Source of the DNA: Clostridiales bacterium GWF2_38_85
GTDB lineage: Bacteria; Bacillota; Clostridia; Oscillospirales; CAG-382
Direction of reading: 5' to 3'
Assembly: GCA_001797275.1 (NCBI GenBank)
Contig: MGOY01000018.1
Coordinates: 62,001 to 126,000, forward strand
DNA length: 64,000 nucleotides
In this document: positions 52,267 to 61,033 of the stretch, piece after piece
Layout of the letters: each line of letters begins with the position of its first letter
Position numbering within the stretch: the stretch's first letter is position 1
Notes under the pieces: model-generated
Told to the model about the DNA's origin: nothing
Databases searched by the model: none
The model's input: only the letters and a program-made list of their open reading frames with translations
Made by a program: the position numbers and the translations under genes

Positions 52267-52337
52267 AATAATCTCCATGCCCTGTTTCGGGCAAAATAGT
52301 CATGAAAAATACATGGAGATACGCGTTAATGTATCTT
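52264..52337 (-). promoter_or_regulatory. Leader with two mutually exclusive hairpins over the ribosome site
   Basis: Read on the minus strand. AGATAC (from 52336) pairs with GTATCT (to 52317), a 6-bp hairpin with an eight-base loop. The ATCT of that stem is also the 5' end of ATCTCCATG (52320-52312), which pairs perfectly with CATGGAGAT (52279-52271), a 9-bp stem containing the Shine-Dalgarno GGAG. A third small hairpin, TGCCC-GAAACA-GGGCA (52293-52278), lies in the loop and competes for the CA of the second stem. The start codon is 52266-52264. This is the layout of a translational switch. I recognise no known riboswitch class. Confidence 0.5.
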
Positions 52338-52403
52338 TAAATCATATATTCTTCACGCTAACCTCCACTCTATCTCTATTATTTGATATAATAAAGCTTC
52401 TGT

Positions 52404-54218
52404 TTAGGACTTGCCGAAATAACCTCTTGTAAACGGAGGTTTTGGTGGAGTCTGGCTTTTATAATTCATAACAATATTGTTTATTAATTTTCCATCTTCA
52501 TCGGTAAAGATAAAAACCTGTCCGCTTATTCCGCATTGCTTCAGTTCCTTCTGCTTATCAATTAGATATAGCGGTACAGAATTGTATAGATTATTTCTGT
52601 GTTTGAATTCTCTCTGCAGAAGGAATTTAGCTCCTGTCCTATCGGTTAAAAAAACTCTGCAATCTGTTTTATTTTTGTTGCAGACAGTCTTACTCATGCT
52701 CTCAATAATGCAGTTTTCGGTATGCATCAGCGGAAGTCTGCCGTAAACAACAGCTTCACATAACAACGGTTTCCTCATGTACCTGAGTGCAGAGAAGGTC
52801 AGCTCAGGTGAAAGAATGATTGAACTTAATTTGTCTGAATAAAATTTTAATGTATATTCATTGACTGCATTCAAAGTAAAATCGCCATGCAGTTTAAACT
52901 CAAATTCCATACACAATGGAATCTGTGACAGATTTGTTATCACAACATCATTGATTCCCTCAGCCTTTACCGACAACAGCAGCTTTTTTACTGCTGATTT
53001 ATCACTCTCGGTACATACATTGGGCATAAGTACTCTTATTGCTGCTGCGTTCTTAATGAATGTAGTTATTTTATTTATCTTCCACAGAGAAATATCGATA
53101 TATTTCAGATTGTCAGGGAGTGTAATTTTATCGGGTATCCTACCTTCAAATCTAAAAATAGTATAGTTCTGAGGTTTTATATACTCAACAGAAGAAATTT
53201 CACTATTATTTATAATATAGTCAGGCTTTTTTGCCGGTTCTTCATTTTTTGCTTTATCTTTCAACAGGTTTACATAATCTACATTCTTGCGAATAGACTG
53301 CGTCTGCTTTTTGTCGTTTTCAGTTCTGTACCCAAACATACCTTTACCGGGTTTGGCAATAATATAACCGTCGGTAAACCCCTGACGTGAGAACAGCGTA
53401 TCAAGGAATTTAACTTCATTTTCTGTTGCGACACGTTTCCCGTCAATCAACTTACGGTATATCGAAACAACACCTGCAACATAACCAGGCTCCTTCATCC
53501 TACCTTCAATTTTAAATGATTTTATGCCGGTATCAATTAATTCCGGAATATGCTTTGCAAGGCATAAATCCTTCAGACTGAGTGGATACGGGTTCTCACA
53601 CTTGTATGGCAAACGGCAGGGTTGGGCACATTCCCCTCTGTTACCGCTTCTTTTGCCTATCATCGATGACATCAGACAGCCGCCGCTCTGGCTGACACAT
53701 ATGGCTCCATGTATAAACATCTCTATTTCCATACCCGACTTAACCGCACCCGACAGATCTTCTATGTTCATTTCTCTTGCTGCGATAATTCTGGTTATCC
53801 CGATATTTTTCATAATATCGATAGCATCAGCGCTGTGCAGCCGCATCTGTGTACTTGCATGTAAAGGTAAATCGGGGTAACGGTTATGCAACAATACTGT
53901 AACACCCATATCCTGAACAATAACAGCATTGGGAGATATCTCGTTCACCAAAGAGTCGGTATAGGCTAATAAATCCTTTATCTCACGATCGTAAATCAGT
54001 GTATTAAGGGTAATATACAGCTTCACATTAAAAAGGCGGCAAAGCCTTGCCGCCTCTCTCAACTCATCAATATTAAAATTCGCAGCATTTTGTCTTGCGT
54101 TGAATTGCTTACCACCAAGATAAACAGCATCGCAACCCGAATATATCGCTGAGCAAAGCGACTCAAGACTGCCTGCCGGAGCTAATAATTCGGGAAGCTG
54201 TGAGTTGAATTTATTCAT
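52404..54218 (-). CDS. U32-family peptidase (RlhA/YhbU-like)
   Basis: 604-residue U32 protein: ELLAPAGSLESLCSAIYSGCDAVYLGG at the N-terminus, HASTQMRLHSADAI, the family signature EMFIHGAICVSQSGGCLMSSMIGKRSGNRGECAQPCRLPY near residue 166-205, and SFKIEGRMKEPGYVAGVVSIYRK. The Cys residues in and around the signature are those linked to Fe-S or prephenate-dependent tRNA/rRNA hydroxylation in family members such as TrhP and RlhA. A large C-terminal domain follows. Starts inside acpP (four-base overlap), so the two are co-expressed. Confidence 0.92.
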   Translation of the reverse strand: MNKFNSQLPELLAPAGSLESLCSAIYSGCDAVYLGGKQFNARQNAANFNIDELREAARLCRLFNVKLYITLNTLIYDREIKDLLAYTDSLVNEISPNAVIVQDMGVTVLLHNRYPDLPLHASTQMRLHSADAIDIMKNIGITRIIAAREMNIEDLSGAVKSGMEIEMFIHGAICVSQSGGCLMSSMIGKRSGNRGECAQPCRLPYKCENPYPLSLKDLCLAKHIPELIDTGIKSFKIEGRMKEPGYVAGVVSIYRKLIDGKRVATENEVKFLDTLFSRQGFTDGYIIAKPGKGMFGYRTENDKKQTQSIRKNVDYVNLLKDKAKNEEPAKKPDYIINNSEISSVEYIKPQNYTIFRFEGRIPDKITLPDNLKYIDISLWKINKITTFIKNAAAIRVLMPNVCTESDKSAVKKLLLSVKAEGINDVVITNLSQIPLCMEFEFKLHGDFTLNAVNEYTLKFYSDKLSSIILSPELTFSALRYMRKPLLCEAVVYGRLPLMHTENCIIESMSKTVCNKNKTDCRVFLTDRTGAKFLLQREFKHRNNLYNSVPLYLIDKQKELKQCGISGQVFIFTDEDGKLINNIVMNYKSQTPPKPPFTRGYFGKS

Positions 54219-54445
54219 GCTTCTATATTGGTTTCCAAATATTCAGCAATATCACGGACAGTTTTTAATGATGTAACATCTTCGTCTGGAATAGAAACAT
54301 TGAATTGATCTTCTAAAGTCATCAGCATTTCAACTATATCAAGTGAATCAGCACCGAGGTCTTCCATAATATTTGCATCATTTTCGATTTCCTCTACAGG
54401 CATACGAAGTTGCTTGGACAATACATTTTTTATCTTCTCTATCAT
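54215..54445 (-). CDS. acpP: Acyl carrier protein
   Basis: 76-residue acyl carrier protein. The phosphopantetheine site GADSLDIVEML has the attachment Ser near residue 36, and the whole helical pattern (EEIENDANIMEDLG; IPDEDVTSLKTVRDIAEYLE) is canonical. Carries acyl chains for fatty-acid synthesis. ATG after TGGAGGATTTATT. A promoter fits upstream on the minus strand (TTGTAA, 17 bases, TATCAT). Confidence 0.95.
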   Translation of the reverse strand: MIEKIKNVLSKQLRMPVEEIENDANIMEDLGADSLDIVEMLMTLEDQFNVSIPDEDVTSLKTVRDIAEYLETNIEA

Positions 54446-54596
54446 AATAAATCCTCCATGAATATCAATTTGTGATAATGATATTACAAATAAATTAGTT
54501 TTACAAGGGGCAAACGGTAAAATTAATTATTTATTCATATTTTCCTTTTTGAATTGTTGTATAATAATTCATATTCATGTGATAAGGAGTATTAAT

Positions 54597-55133
54597 ATGG
54601 TCTTATCGGATAAAACCGAAATAAAAACTTTCATTTTATTTCTCATGTCTAATATAAAAGAAGCGCTTGATTTCAATACCTTGCATGATATTGTTGTTCA
54701 AGACGGCTTCGTTAAATACATAGATTTTCTTGATTGCTTCGCCGAGCTGCTTGAAGCCGGCCAGGTTGACGAAATCAACAACGATATACCTTTATACACT
54801 ATCAGTGATAACGGGAAAATAGCTGTTGCGGAGTTAACACCCAAGCTATTCGGTACGATAAAAGAAAAAGCATTACGCAGTGCAATGCGGCTTCTTGCTT
54901 TCTACCGGGAAGGAAGCAGGATATTCTCATCGGTCAACAGTGACGGAGAGGGATGGCAATTTCATTGCGAAATGACCGACGGCAAAAGAAAGCTGCTTGA
55001 AATCAATACATATTATACCGATTATGATTATGCTCAGCGTGTCAAGTCGAACTTTGACGAAAATGCTGAAAAAATTTATAAAGGAACAATGGCAATTCTT
55101 TCAGGGGATGTCAATTATATATTTGATAAATGA
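54597..55133 (+). CDS. DUF4364 family protein
   Basis: 178-residue DUF4364 protein of Clostridia, with a winged-helix-like N-terminal half (KTEIKTFILFLMSNIKEALDFNTLHDIVVQDGFVKY) and a C-terminal alpha/beta part (REGSRIFSSVNSDGEGWQFHCEMTDGKRKLLEI). Probably DNA-binding; function not established. I use the ATG at 54597 behind AAGGAGTATTAAT. A TATAAT -10 lies at 54560-54565. Divergent from acpP. Confidence 0.88.
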   Translation: MVLSDKTEIKTFILFLMSNIKEALDFNTLHDIVVQDGFVKYIDFLDCFAELLEAGQVDEINNDIPLYTISDNGKIAVAELTPKLFGTIKEKALRSAMRLLAFYREGSRIFSSVNSDGEGWQFHCEMTDGKRKLLEINTYYTDYDYAQRVKSNFDENAEKIYKGTMAILSGDVNYIFDK

Positions 55134-55238
55134 TAGGCTTGAAGTTTTGTATTTTTCATTCAAAATTACGACCGAAATTCGGCATACGCCGAACCGCTCA
55201 AAACATTCTGCACATGCAAGAAAGGAATGGTCATAAGA

Positions 55239-55874
55239 ATGAATATATTGCAGGCAAAAACAAACAGAATCATATCATTGCTGGAACAAAAATATCCGTC
55301 TCCTGAATGCGGTCTGCATGCAGGTGGAAATCCGTTTCAGCTTTTTATTATGGCAATCCTTTCAGCCCAGACAACAGATGCCAGAGTCAATCTGATTTCA
55401 CCTGCATTATTCGAACGCTTTCCCAATGCAAAGTCGATTTCCGAAAGCAAAGAAGGTGAGCTTGAGGAATATATCAAGACAGTCGGTTTATATAATGCTA
55501 AAGCAAAAAACATACGCAAAGCCTGCAAACGACTGGTTGAGGAATATAATAACGTAATTCCTTTTGAAATGGATGACCTGCTTACACTCGGCGGAGTCGG
55601 CAGAAAGGTTGCAAATCTGATACGAGGAGATATATTTGGTCTCGGCGGTATTGTTACCGATACCCATTGCATCCGTATTACAAACAGACTGGGGCTTGTT
55701 AATTCAAAAAATCCCGTTCAGATTGAAAAAACACTGGATAAATTAATACCGAATGATAAACAGACTGATTTCTGTCATCGTATTGTTCTATTTGGTAGGG
55801 AGGCTTGCAATGCAAGAAACCCCGATTGCATAAATTGTGTGTTGTTTGAGGTTTGCGATAAAAATGGTATCTGA
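55239..55874 (+). CDS. nth: Endonuclease III
   Basis: 211-residue DNA glycosylase/AP lyase. The helix-hairpin-helix TLGGVGRKVANLI carries the catalytic Lys, VTDTHCIRITNRLGL the catalytic Asp, and CNARNPDCINCVLFEVC the 4Fe-4S ligands (Cx6Cx2Cx5C). It removes oxidised pyrimidines. I use the ATG at 55239 behind AAAGGA 12 bases upstream; the ATG at 55227 directly abuts that site. Confidence 0.96.
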   Translation: MNILQAKTNRIISLLEQKYPSPECGLHAGGNPFQLFIMAILSAQTTDARVNLISPALFERFPNAKSISESKEGELEEYIKTVGLYNAKAKNIRKACKRLVEEYNNVIPFEMDDLLTLGGVGRKVANLIRGDIFGLGGIVTDTHCIRITNRLGLVNSKNPVQIEKTLDKLIPNDKQTDFCHRIVLFGREACNARNPDCINCVLFEVCDKNGI

Positions 55875-55950
55875 TTCCTTGTTCATTATTGTTAACATAT
55901 ATTTTAATATATATAGCATGTAAACTAAAATCAAATATGATAAAATACGA

Positions 55951-55985
55951 AATGTAAAGCGCTTAACAGTTAGCCGCTTTACATT
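55951..55985. repeat. Inverted repeat before the MarR gene
   Basis: Perfect 11-bp inverted repeat (AATGTAAAGCG / CGCTTTACATT) with a 13-base spacer, followed by TTTCTG and, eight bases on, TATAAT (55993-55998), the likely -10 of the marR-ABC operon. It may be the nth terminator, or the operator of the MarR protein encoded just downstream, or both. Confidence 0.65.
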
Positions 55986-56021
55986 TTTCTGTTATAATAA
56001 TATAGAAGGGTGGTAATAAAT

Positions 56022-56525
56022 ATGAACAAACGATATATGCCTGTGGTTGAACGATTTATGCGTATACATATGCTGCGAAGAGCATATATGCATAAAAATC
56101 TGAATATTTATGGTCTGCATTTCGGACAGCATCCGATTTTAAAGTTCATATCAGAGAACGATGGATGCACACAAAAAGAAATCGCTGATCTTCATGGTGT
56201 AACTACTGCATCTATTGCGTTATCCACAAAGCGTATGCAATGCTCCGGACTGATTTGCAAATCTGTTGATAAGGATAATTTAAGAAAGAATAAGTTATCA
56301 TTAACCGAAAAAGGTGAAAAAGCATTGAAAGAATCAGAAGAATTTATAGATGCGCTTGATGAGATGTGTTTTTCGGGATTCGATGATGAAGATATCAAAC
56401 AATTGTATAATTTTTTAGGCAGGATAGCTGATAATATGTCTGATATTGAAAACAGCTGTACTCATGAAGAGATATGTATGATGCATCCGGGGATGAGAAG
56501 AAAGGGAAAAAAGTCAGATGATTAA
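56022..56525 (+). CDS. MarR-family regulator
   Basis: 167-residue winged-helix regulator (PILKFISENDGCTQKEIADLHGVTTASIALSTKRMQCSGLI...DKDNLRKNKLSLTEKGEKALKES, the MarR recognition helix and wing). ATG at 56022 behind GAAGGGTGG. It overlaps the first ABC exporter gene by eight bases and very likely represses this operon, lifting it when a toxic compound binds. The palindrome upstream is a candidate operator. Confidence 0.92.
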   Translation: MNKRYMPVVERFMRIHMLRRAYMHKNLNIYGLHFGQHPILKFISENDGCTQKEIADLHGVTTASIALSTKRMQCSGLICKSVDKDNLRKNKLSLTEKGEKALKESEEFIDALDEMCFSGFDDEDIKQLYNFLGRIADNMSDIENSCTHEEICMMHPGMRRKGKKSDD

Positions 56526-58257
56526 AAAACTTCTGCCGAGTATTGGCAAATATAAATTACAAGCAATATTATCACCTGTAACAATAATTTTTGAGGTGTT
56601 ACTTGAAGTTTCCTTGCCCTTATTGATGGGAAATATTATTGATATCGGTGTAAAAAACAAGGATCTGAATTATATTATTGTTACCGGATTTACAATGATT
56701 GGTATGGCTTTACTGTCATTGATTTTCGGCGCGTCTTCGGGTTATTTTGCAGCAATAGCAAGCAGTGGTTTCGCGAAGAATCTTCGTGAAAGAATGTTTG
56801 CCAAAATACAGTCTTTTTCATTTGCGAATGTTGACAAGTTTTCAACCGGATCGCTTGTCATGCGTGTTACGCAGGATGTAACCAATACCCAGAACGCTTT
56901 TCAGATGATGATGAGAATGCTTGTCAGAGCGCCTATTATGTTTGTTACAGCTACTATAATGGCAGTTACGATAAATGCAAAGCTTTCTTTGATTTTTCTT
57001 GCAGTACTTCCGCTTCTGGTTTTGGCAATTGTATTGATTGCATCTAAAGCATTTCCACTTTTTCAGAAGATGATGAAGGCAAATGACAGTATGAATACAA
57101 CAGTCCAGGAAGGACTTATAGCAATTCGTGTTGTAAAGTCGTTCGTCAGAGGGGATTTTGAAAACGAGAAGTTCAAAAAATCTGCCGATGATGTCCGTAA
57201 AGCAACAATTAATGCAGAAAAGTTGCTTGTAACAAATATGCCGATGATGCAGCTTGCTATGTATATCTGTATGATCATGGTATTCTGGTTTGGTGCAAAA
57301 ATGATTGTTATCGGCGATATGGAAACCGGCCAGCTCTTGTCATTCATCAGTTATATAAGCCAGATACTGATGTCGCTAATGATGGTATCAATGGTTTTCG
57401 TTATGCTTGTATTATCAAAAGCATCTGCAAGCCGTATTGTTGAGGTGCTGGATGAAAAAATAGATTTAACTGATGACAATGCCGATCCTACTCTACAGGT
57501 CACAGACGGTTCGGTTGAATTCAATAATGTAAGCTTCAGTTATTACAAGGATAAAAATAACCTGACGTTGCGTGATGCAACTCTGAAAATCAATTCTGGT
57601 GAAACCGTTGGGATTATAGGCGGTACAGGCTCATCGAAAACAACGCTTGTGCAATTAATCCCAAGGCTTTATGATGTTCTCGATGGAGAAGTCAAGGTTG
57701 GCGGCAGGGGAGTAAAAGAATACAAAATGAAAACCCTGAGAGATGCAGTCGCAATGGTATTACAGAAGAATGTTCTTTTTTCAGGTACAATCAAAGAAAA
57801 CCTTAAATGGGGTAATGAAGATGCAACGGATGATGAAATAACCGAAGCCTGTAAAAAAGCACAAGCGCATAATTTCATCATGTCTTTCCCAGATGGCTAT
57901 GAAACAAACCTCGGTCAGGGTGGTGTCAACGTTTCAGGCGGCCAAAAGCAAAGACTTTGTATTGCAAGAGCATTGATTAAGAAACCTAAGATAATAATTT
58001 TTGATGACAGCACAAGCGCAGTTGACGTTGCAACAGATGCCAAAATCCGTTCCGAGCTAAAAAAGAATATGATCGGTATGACAATAATAATTATAGCCCA
58101 GCGTATCAGCTCTGTTTATGATGCCGACAGGATAATTGTTATTGACGACGGCAGAATAAATGCTATCGGCACACATGAAGAGCTTCTTGCCGGAAATGAG
58201 ATATATAAAGAAGTATATCTATCTCAGCAGAGTGCTCAGCAGAAGGGAGACAAATAA
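56518..58257 (+). CDS. Heterodimeric ABC exporter, subunit with degenerate ATP site
   Basis: 579-residue half-transporter: six membrane helices in residues 1-310 and a nucleotide-binding domain after about 335. Walker A is GGTGSSKTTL (Ser in place of the Gly before Lys), the signature is VSGGQKQRL, and Walker B reads IIIFDDSTSAVD, with Asp where the catalytic Glu is expected. This is the pattern of the degenerate-site partner in TM287/288- and LmrCD-type multidrug exporters. Coupled to the MarR gene upstream and, one base apart, to its partner downstream. Confidence 0.93.
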   Translation: MIKKLLPSIGKYKLQAILSPVTIIFEVLLEVSLPLLMGNIIDIGVKNKDLNYIIVTGFTMIGMALLSLIFGASSGYFAAIASSGFAKNLRERMFAKIQSFSFANVDKFSTGSLVMRVTQDVTNTQNAFQMMMRMLVRAPIMFVTATIMAVTINAKLSLIFLAVLPLLVLAIVLIASKAFPLFQKMMKANDSMNTTVQEGLIAIRVVKSFVRGDFENEKFKKSADDVRKATINAEKLLVTNMPMMQLAMYICMIMVFWFGAKMIVIGDMETGQLLSFISYISQILMSLMMVSMVFVMLVLSKASASRIVEVLDEKIDLTDDNADPTLQVTDGSVEFNNVSFSYYKDKNNLTLRDATLKINSGETVGIIGGTGSSKTTLVQLIPRLYDVLDGEVKVGGRGVKEYKMKTLRDAVAMVLQKNVLFSGTIKENLKWGNEDATDDEITEACKKAQAHNFIMSFPDGYETNLGQGGVNVSGGQKQRLCIARALIKKPKIIIFDDSTSAVDVATDAKIRSELKKNMIGMTIIIIAQRISSVYDADRIIVIDDGRINAIGTHEELLAGNEIYKEVYLSQQSAQQKGDK

Positions 58258-60171
58258 ATGAACAGACCAGGACCAAGACTTGGCGGGCCGGGTGGACCTC
58301 ATATGGCTGTCGGTCCAAAACCTAAGAATGCAAAAAGGACTTTTTTCAGGCTCATCAGTTATATGGGTAAATACAAAACTTATTTTATATTTGTAATTAT
58401 AGGAATGATATTGAGTGCAGCTGCCGGGGTTACAGCTAACTACTTTATTAAACCGTTGATAAATGATTATATTGCACCGATGATAGGGCAGCAGAATCCG
58501 GATTATTTACCGTTGATAAAACAGCTTCTTATTATGGCAACAATATTTTTAATCGGTGTTGCTGCTACCTATTTATCAAACAGACTTGCAATTAATATTT
58601 CTGCAGGTGTGCTTTATAAAATTCGCACAGATATGTATGAAAAAATGCAGAAGCTGCCTATAAAATTCTTTGATACAAGAACTCACGGCGAAATTATGAG
58701 CCGTTATACTAACGATGCAAACTCCTTGTCTCAGATGATATCAATGAGCATTCCGCAGCTGATTTCATCGCTGTTATCGGTTGTCGGCGTATTTGGCTTA
58801 ATGCTGTATCTAAGCTGGGCACTTACCCTTATAGTCATCGGAATGTTAGGATTATATTTTCTGGTGTTGAAGTTTGTTGGCGGGCAAAGCGCAAAATACT
58901 TCAGAATGCAGCAAAAAGACCTTGGCAGTGTAAACGGCTATCTTGAAGAAATGATTGAAGGTCAAAAGGTCGTAAAGGTTTTCAGTTATGAAGATAAGGT
59001 GCTTAATGAATTCACAAAGAGAAACAATGAGCTTTTCGGTGCTGCAAGCAAGGCTAATACCTTTGCAAATATATTGATGCCCATAATGGGCAATCTGTCA
59101 TATCTGCATTATGCAATAACTGCAGCAGTAGGCGCGATCCTGACAATAAACGGACAGCTTGATGTTGGTACAGTAGGCGCTTTCTTGCAAAGCACAAGGC
59201 AGTTCTCGCAGCCGTTGACTCAAATTTCAACACAAATTAATTCGGTTTTAATGGCATTGGCAGGCGCAGAACGAATTTTTGAAGTAATGGATGCTGAGCC
59301 GGAAAATGACGACGGAGTTGTTACCTTGGTAAACATCAATATAGCCGAAGACGGTAGTATTAGTGAATGCAATGAACGCACCGGTATATGGGCTTGGAAA
59401 TATCCTCACAGTAACGGCAGTATAACATATACAAGGCTTCAAGGGCATGTTGTATTTGAGAATATAACATTTGGGTATGATGAAAACAAAACAGTTCTGA
59501 AGAATGTTTCTCTCTATGCGAAAACCGGTCAAAAAATTGCTTTTGTCGGTTCAACCGGTGCCGGTAAAACAACCATAACGAATCTGATAAACAGATTTTA
59601 TGATGTACCTGATGGAAAAATCAGATATGACGGGATCAATATTAACAAGATAAAGAAAGCTGATTTACGTCGCTCACTCGCAATGGTTTTACAGGATACA
59701 CACCTATTCACCGGTACAGTGAAGGACAATATCAGATATGGTAAATTAGACGCGACTGACGAAGATATAGTTGAAGCAGCAAAAATTGCAAATGCCGATA
59801 CATTCATCAGGCATCTGTCAAACGGCTATGATACAGTGCTTAGCGGTGACGGTTCAAACCTGAGCCAGGGACAACGACAGCTGCTGTCGATTGCAAGAGC
59901 CGCAGTTGCAGACCCACCGGTACTCATTCTTGATGAAGCTACCAGTTCGGTTGATACAAGAACAGAGCTTCTTATTGAAAAGGGAATGGATAAGCTAATG
60001 GAAGGCAGAACGGTTTTCGTTATAGCTCATAGATTATCGACAGTCCGTAACTCGGACGCAATTATGGTGCTTGAATCGGGTGAAATCATTGAAAGAGGTA
60101 ATCATGAGGATCTCATTTCACAACAGGGTAAATATTATCAACTATATACCGGAATGTTTGAATTGGATTAA
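58258..60171 (+). CDS. Heterodimeric ABC exporter, catalytic subunit
   Basis: 637-residue partner subunit: a Gly/Pro-rich N-terminus, six membrane helices, then a nucleotide-binding domain with intact Walker A GSTGAGKTTI, signature LSQGQRQLL and Walker B VLILDEATSSVD with the catalytic Glu. An insertion of about 45 residues between the two domains (ECNERTGIWAWKYPHSNG) is usual in this clade. Together with the preceding gene it forms one exporter with one consensus and one degenerate ATP site. Confidence 0.94.
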   Translation: MNRPGPRLGGPGGPHMAVGPKPKNAKRTFFRLISYMGKYKTYFIFVIIGMILSAAAGVTANYFIKPLINDYIAPMIGQQNPDYLPLIKQLLIMATIFLIGVAATYLSNRLAINISAGVLYKIRTDMYEKMQKLPIKFFDTRTHGEIMSRYTNDANSLSQMISMSIPQLISSLLSVVGVFGLMLYLSWALTLIVIGMLGLYFLVLKFVGGQSAKYFRMQQKDLGSVNGYLEEMIEGQKVVKVFSYEDKVLNEFTKRNNELFGAASKANTFANILMPIMGNLSYLHYAITAAVGAILTINGQLDVGTVGAFLQSTRQFSQPLTQISTQINSVLMALAGAERIFEVMDAEPENDDGVVTLVNINIAEDGSISECNERTGIWAWKYPHSNGSITYTRLQGHVVFENITFGYDENKTVLKNVSLYAKTGQKIAFVGSTGAGKTTITNLINRFYDVPDGKIRYDGININKIKKADLRRSLAMVLQDTHLFTGTVKDNIRYGKLDATDEDIVEAAKIANADTFIRHLSNGYDTVLSGDGSNLSQGQRQLLSIARAAVADPPVLILDEATSSVDTRTELLIEKGMDKLMEGRTVFVIAHRLSTVRNSDAIMVLESGEIIERGNHEDLISQQGKYYQLYTGMFELD

Positions 60172-60179
60172 ATATAGAA

Positions 60180-60208
60180 ACGGAGCAGGCCTTCCTGCTC
60201 CGTCTCTT
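60180..60208. terminator. Bidirectional terminator
   Basis: 10-bp perfect stem (ACGGAGCAGG / CCTGCTCCGT) with a four-base loop between the ABC exporter operon and the convergent amidase gene; the + strand side continues CTCTT. Confidence 0.75.
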
Positions 60209-60947
60209 ATCTGACAACAATATAATCTGCAAAAGTATAACCGTTGATATTATTGTAGGTTATTGCATACCAGTTACCTTCTTTACCTCTAATCACAACG
60301 GCTGAACCATTCGGTATCTGACCTATGATTTTTCCCTGCATTGATGGTTTATCTCTGATATTCAATCGACCTCCTTGTGTTACAACAATTCCCTGTGTGC
60401 TTGCTTTCGGTTCAACAAATGGCACACCAAGAAATTCTGCAACAGACTGCGAAAGGTTTCTGGCTATTAAAGGAATGTTGTTTTTCAGCCAGTTCATATC
60501 GGTTGTATTGTCGTGATAGACAAGCTCTGCAAGAACTGCCGGTGCTTTTGTTCTTCTCAGCTCTGCAAAGGTTCTGTTTGGTAATGCTCTTACCTTTTCT
60601 GGGTTCGGGTAAATTTCCTTATAATTTTTGGCAATGATATCTGCTGCCTGTTTGCCGCGTGCGCTAGGAGCATAATAATAGATATCAGCACCGCTTTGTG
60701 AGCCGCGCAGGTTTTCGGGTGATGCGTTTGAGTGCAGGGCTAAATGCAGGTCATAGTTGCCTTGGTTTGACTGTGCTACAGATGACATAGCGGTCATATC
60801 CGGTGTATTGCGTGTGAAGCTTACGCCGCTTGCAGCCAGATAAGGCTCCATTGCATCCGCAATGAGATTCATATAGTATTCTTCGGTACCACCTCCTACG
60901 GTAGGATTATATTCCTGAGTTGAGGGACTTAAGTATACTGATGGCAT
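60207..60947 (-). CDS. N-acetylmuramoyl-L-alanine amidase with SH3 domain
   Basis: 246-residue Amidase_3 enzyme with C-terminal SH3 domain. Zinc and catalytic residues are suggested by VGGGTEEYYMNLI, LHLALHSNAS and AVLAELVYHDN; the SH3 part starts near residue 180 (GRLNIRDKPSMQGKIIGQIPNGSAV). No signal peptide is visible, so it may be released by lysis or through a holin-like route, as in prophage-type amidases. I use the ATG at 60947 behind AGGAGGTATTTACAA. Confidence 0.9.
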   Translation of the reverse strand: MPSVYLSPSTQEYNPTVGGGTEEYYMNLIADAMEPYLAASGVSFTRNTPDMTAMSSVAQSNQGNYDLHLALHSNASPENLRGSQSGADIYYYAPSARGKQAADIIAKNYKEIYPNPEKVRALPNRTFAELRRTKAPAVLAELVYHDNTTDMNWLKNNIPLIARNLSQSVAEFLGVPFVEPKASTQGIVVTQGGRLNIRDKPSMQGKIIGQIPNGSAVVIRGKEGNWYAITYNNINGYTFADYIVVR

Positions 60948-61033
60948 TTGTAAATACCTCCTGTGAAAATTTTTTGCCATCATTAATTACATAATGATCG
61001 TATAGTATATAATATGTTGAGCAATGTTCAATG

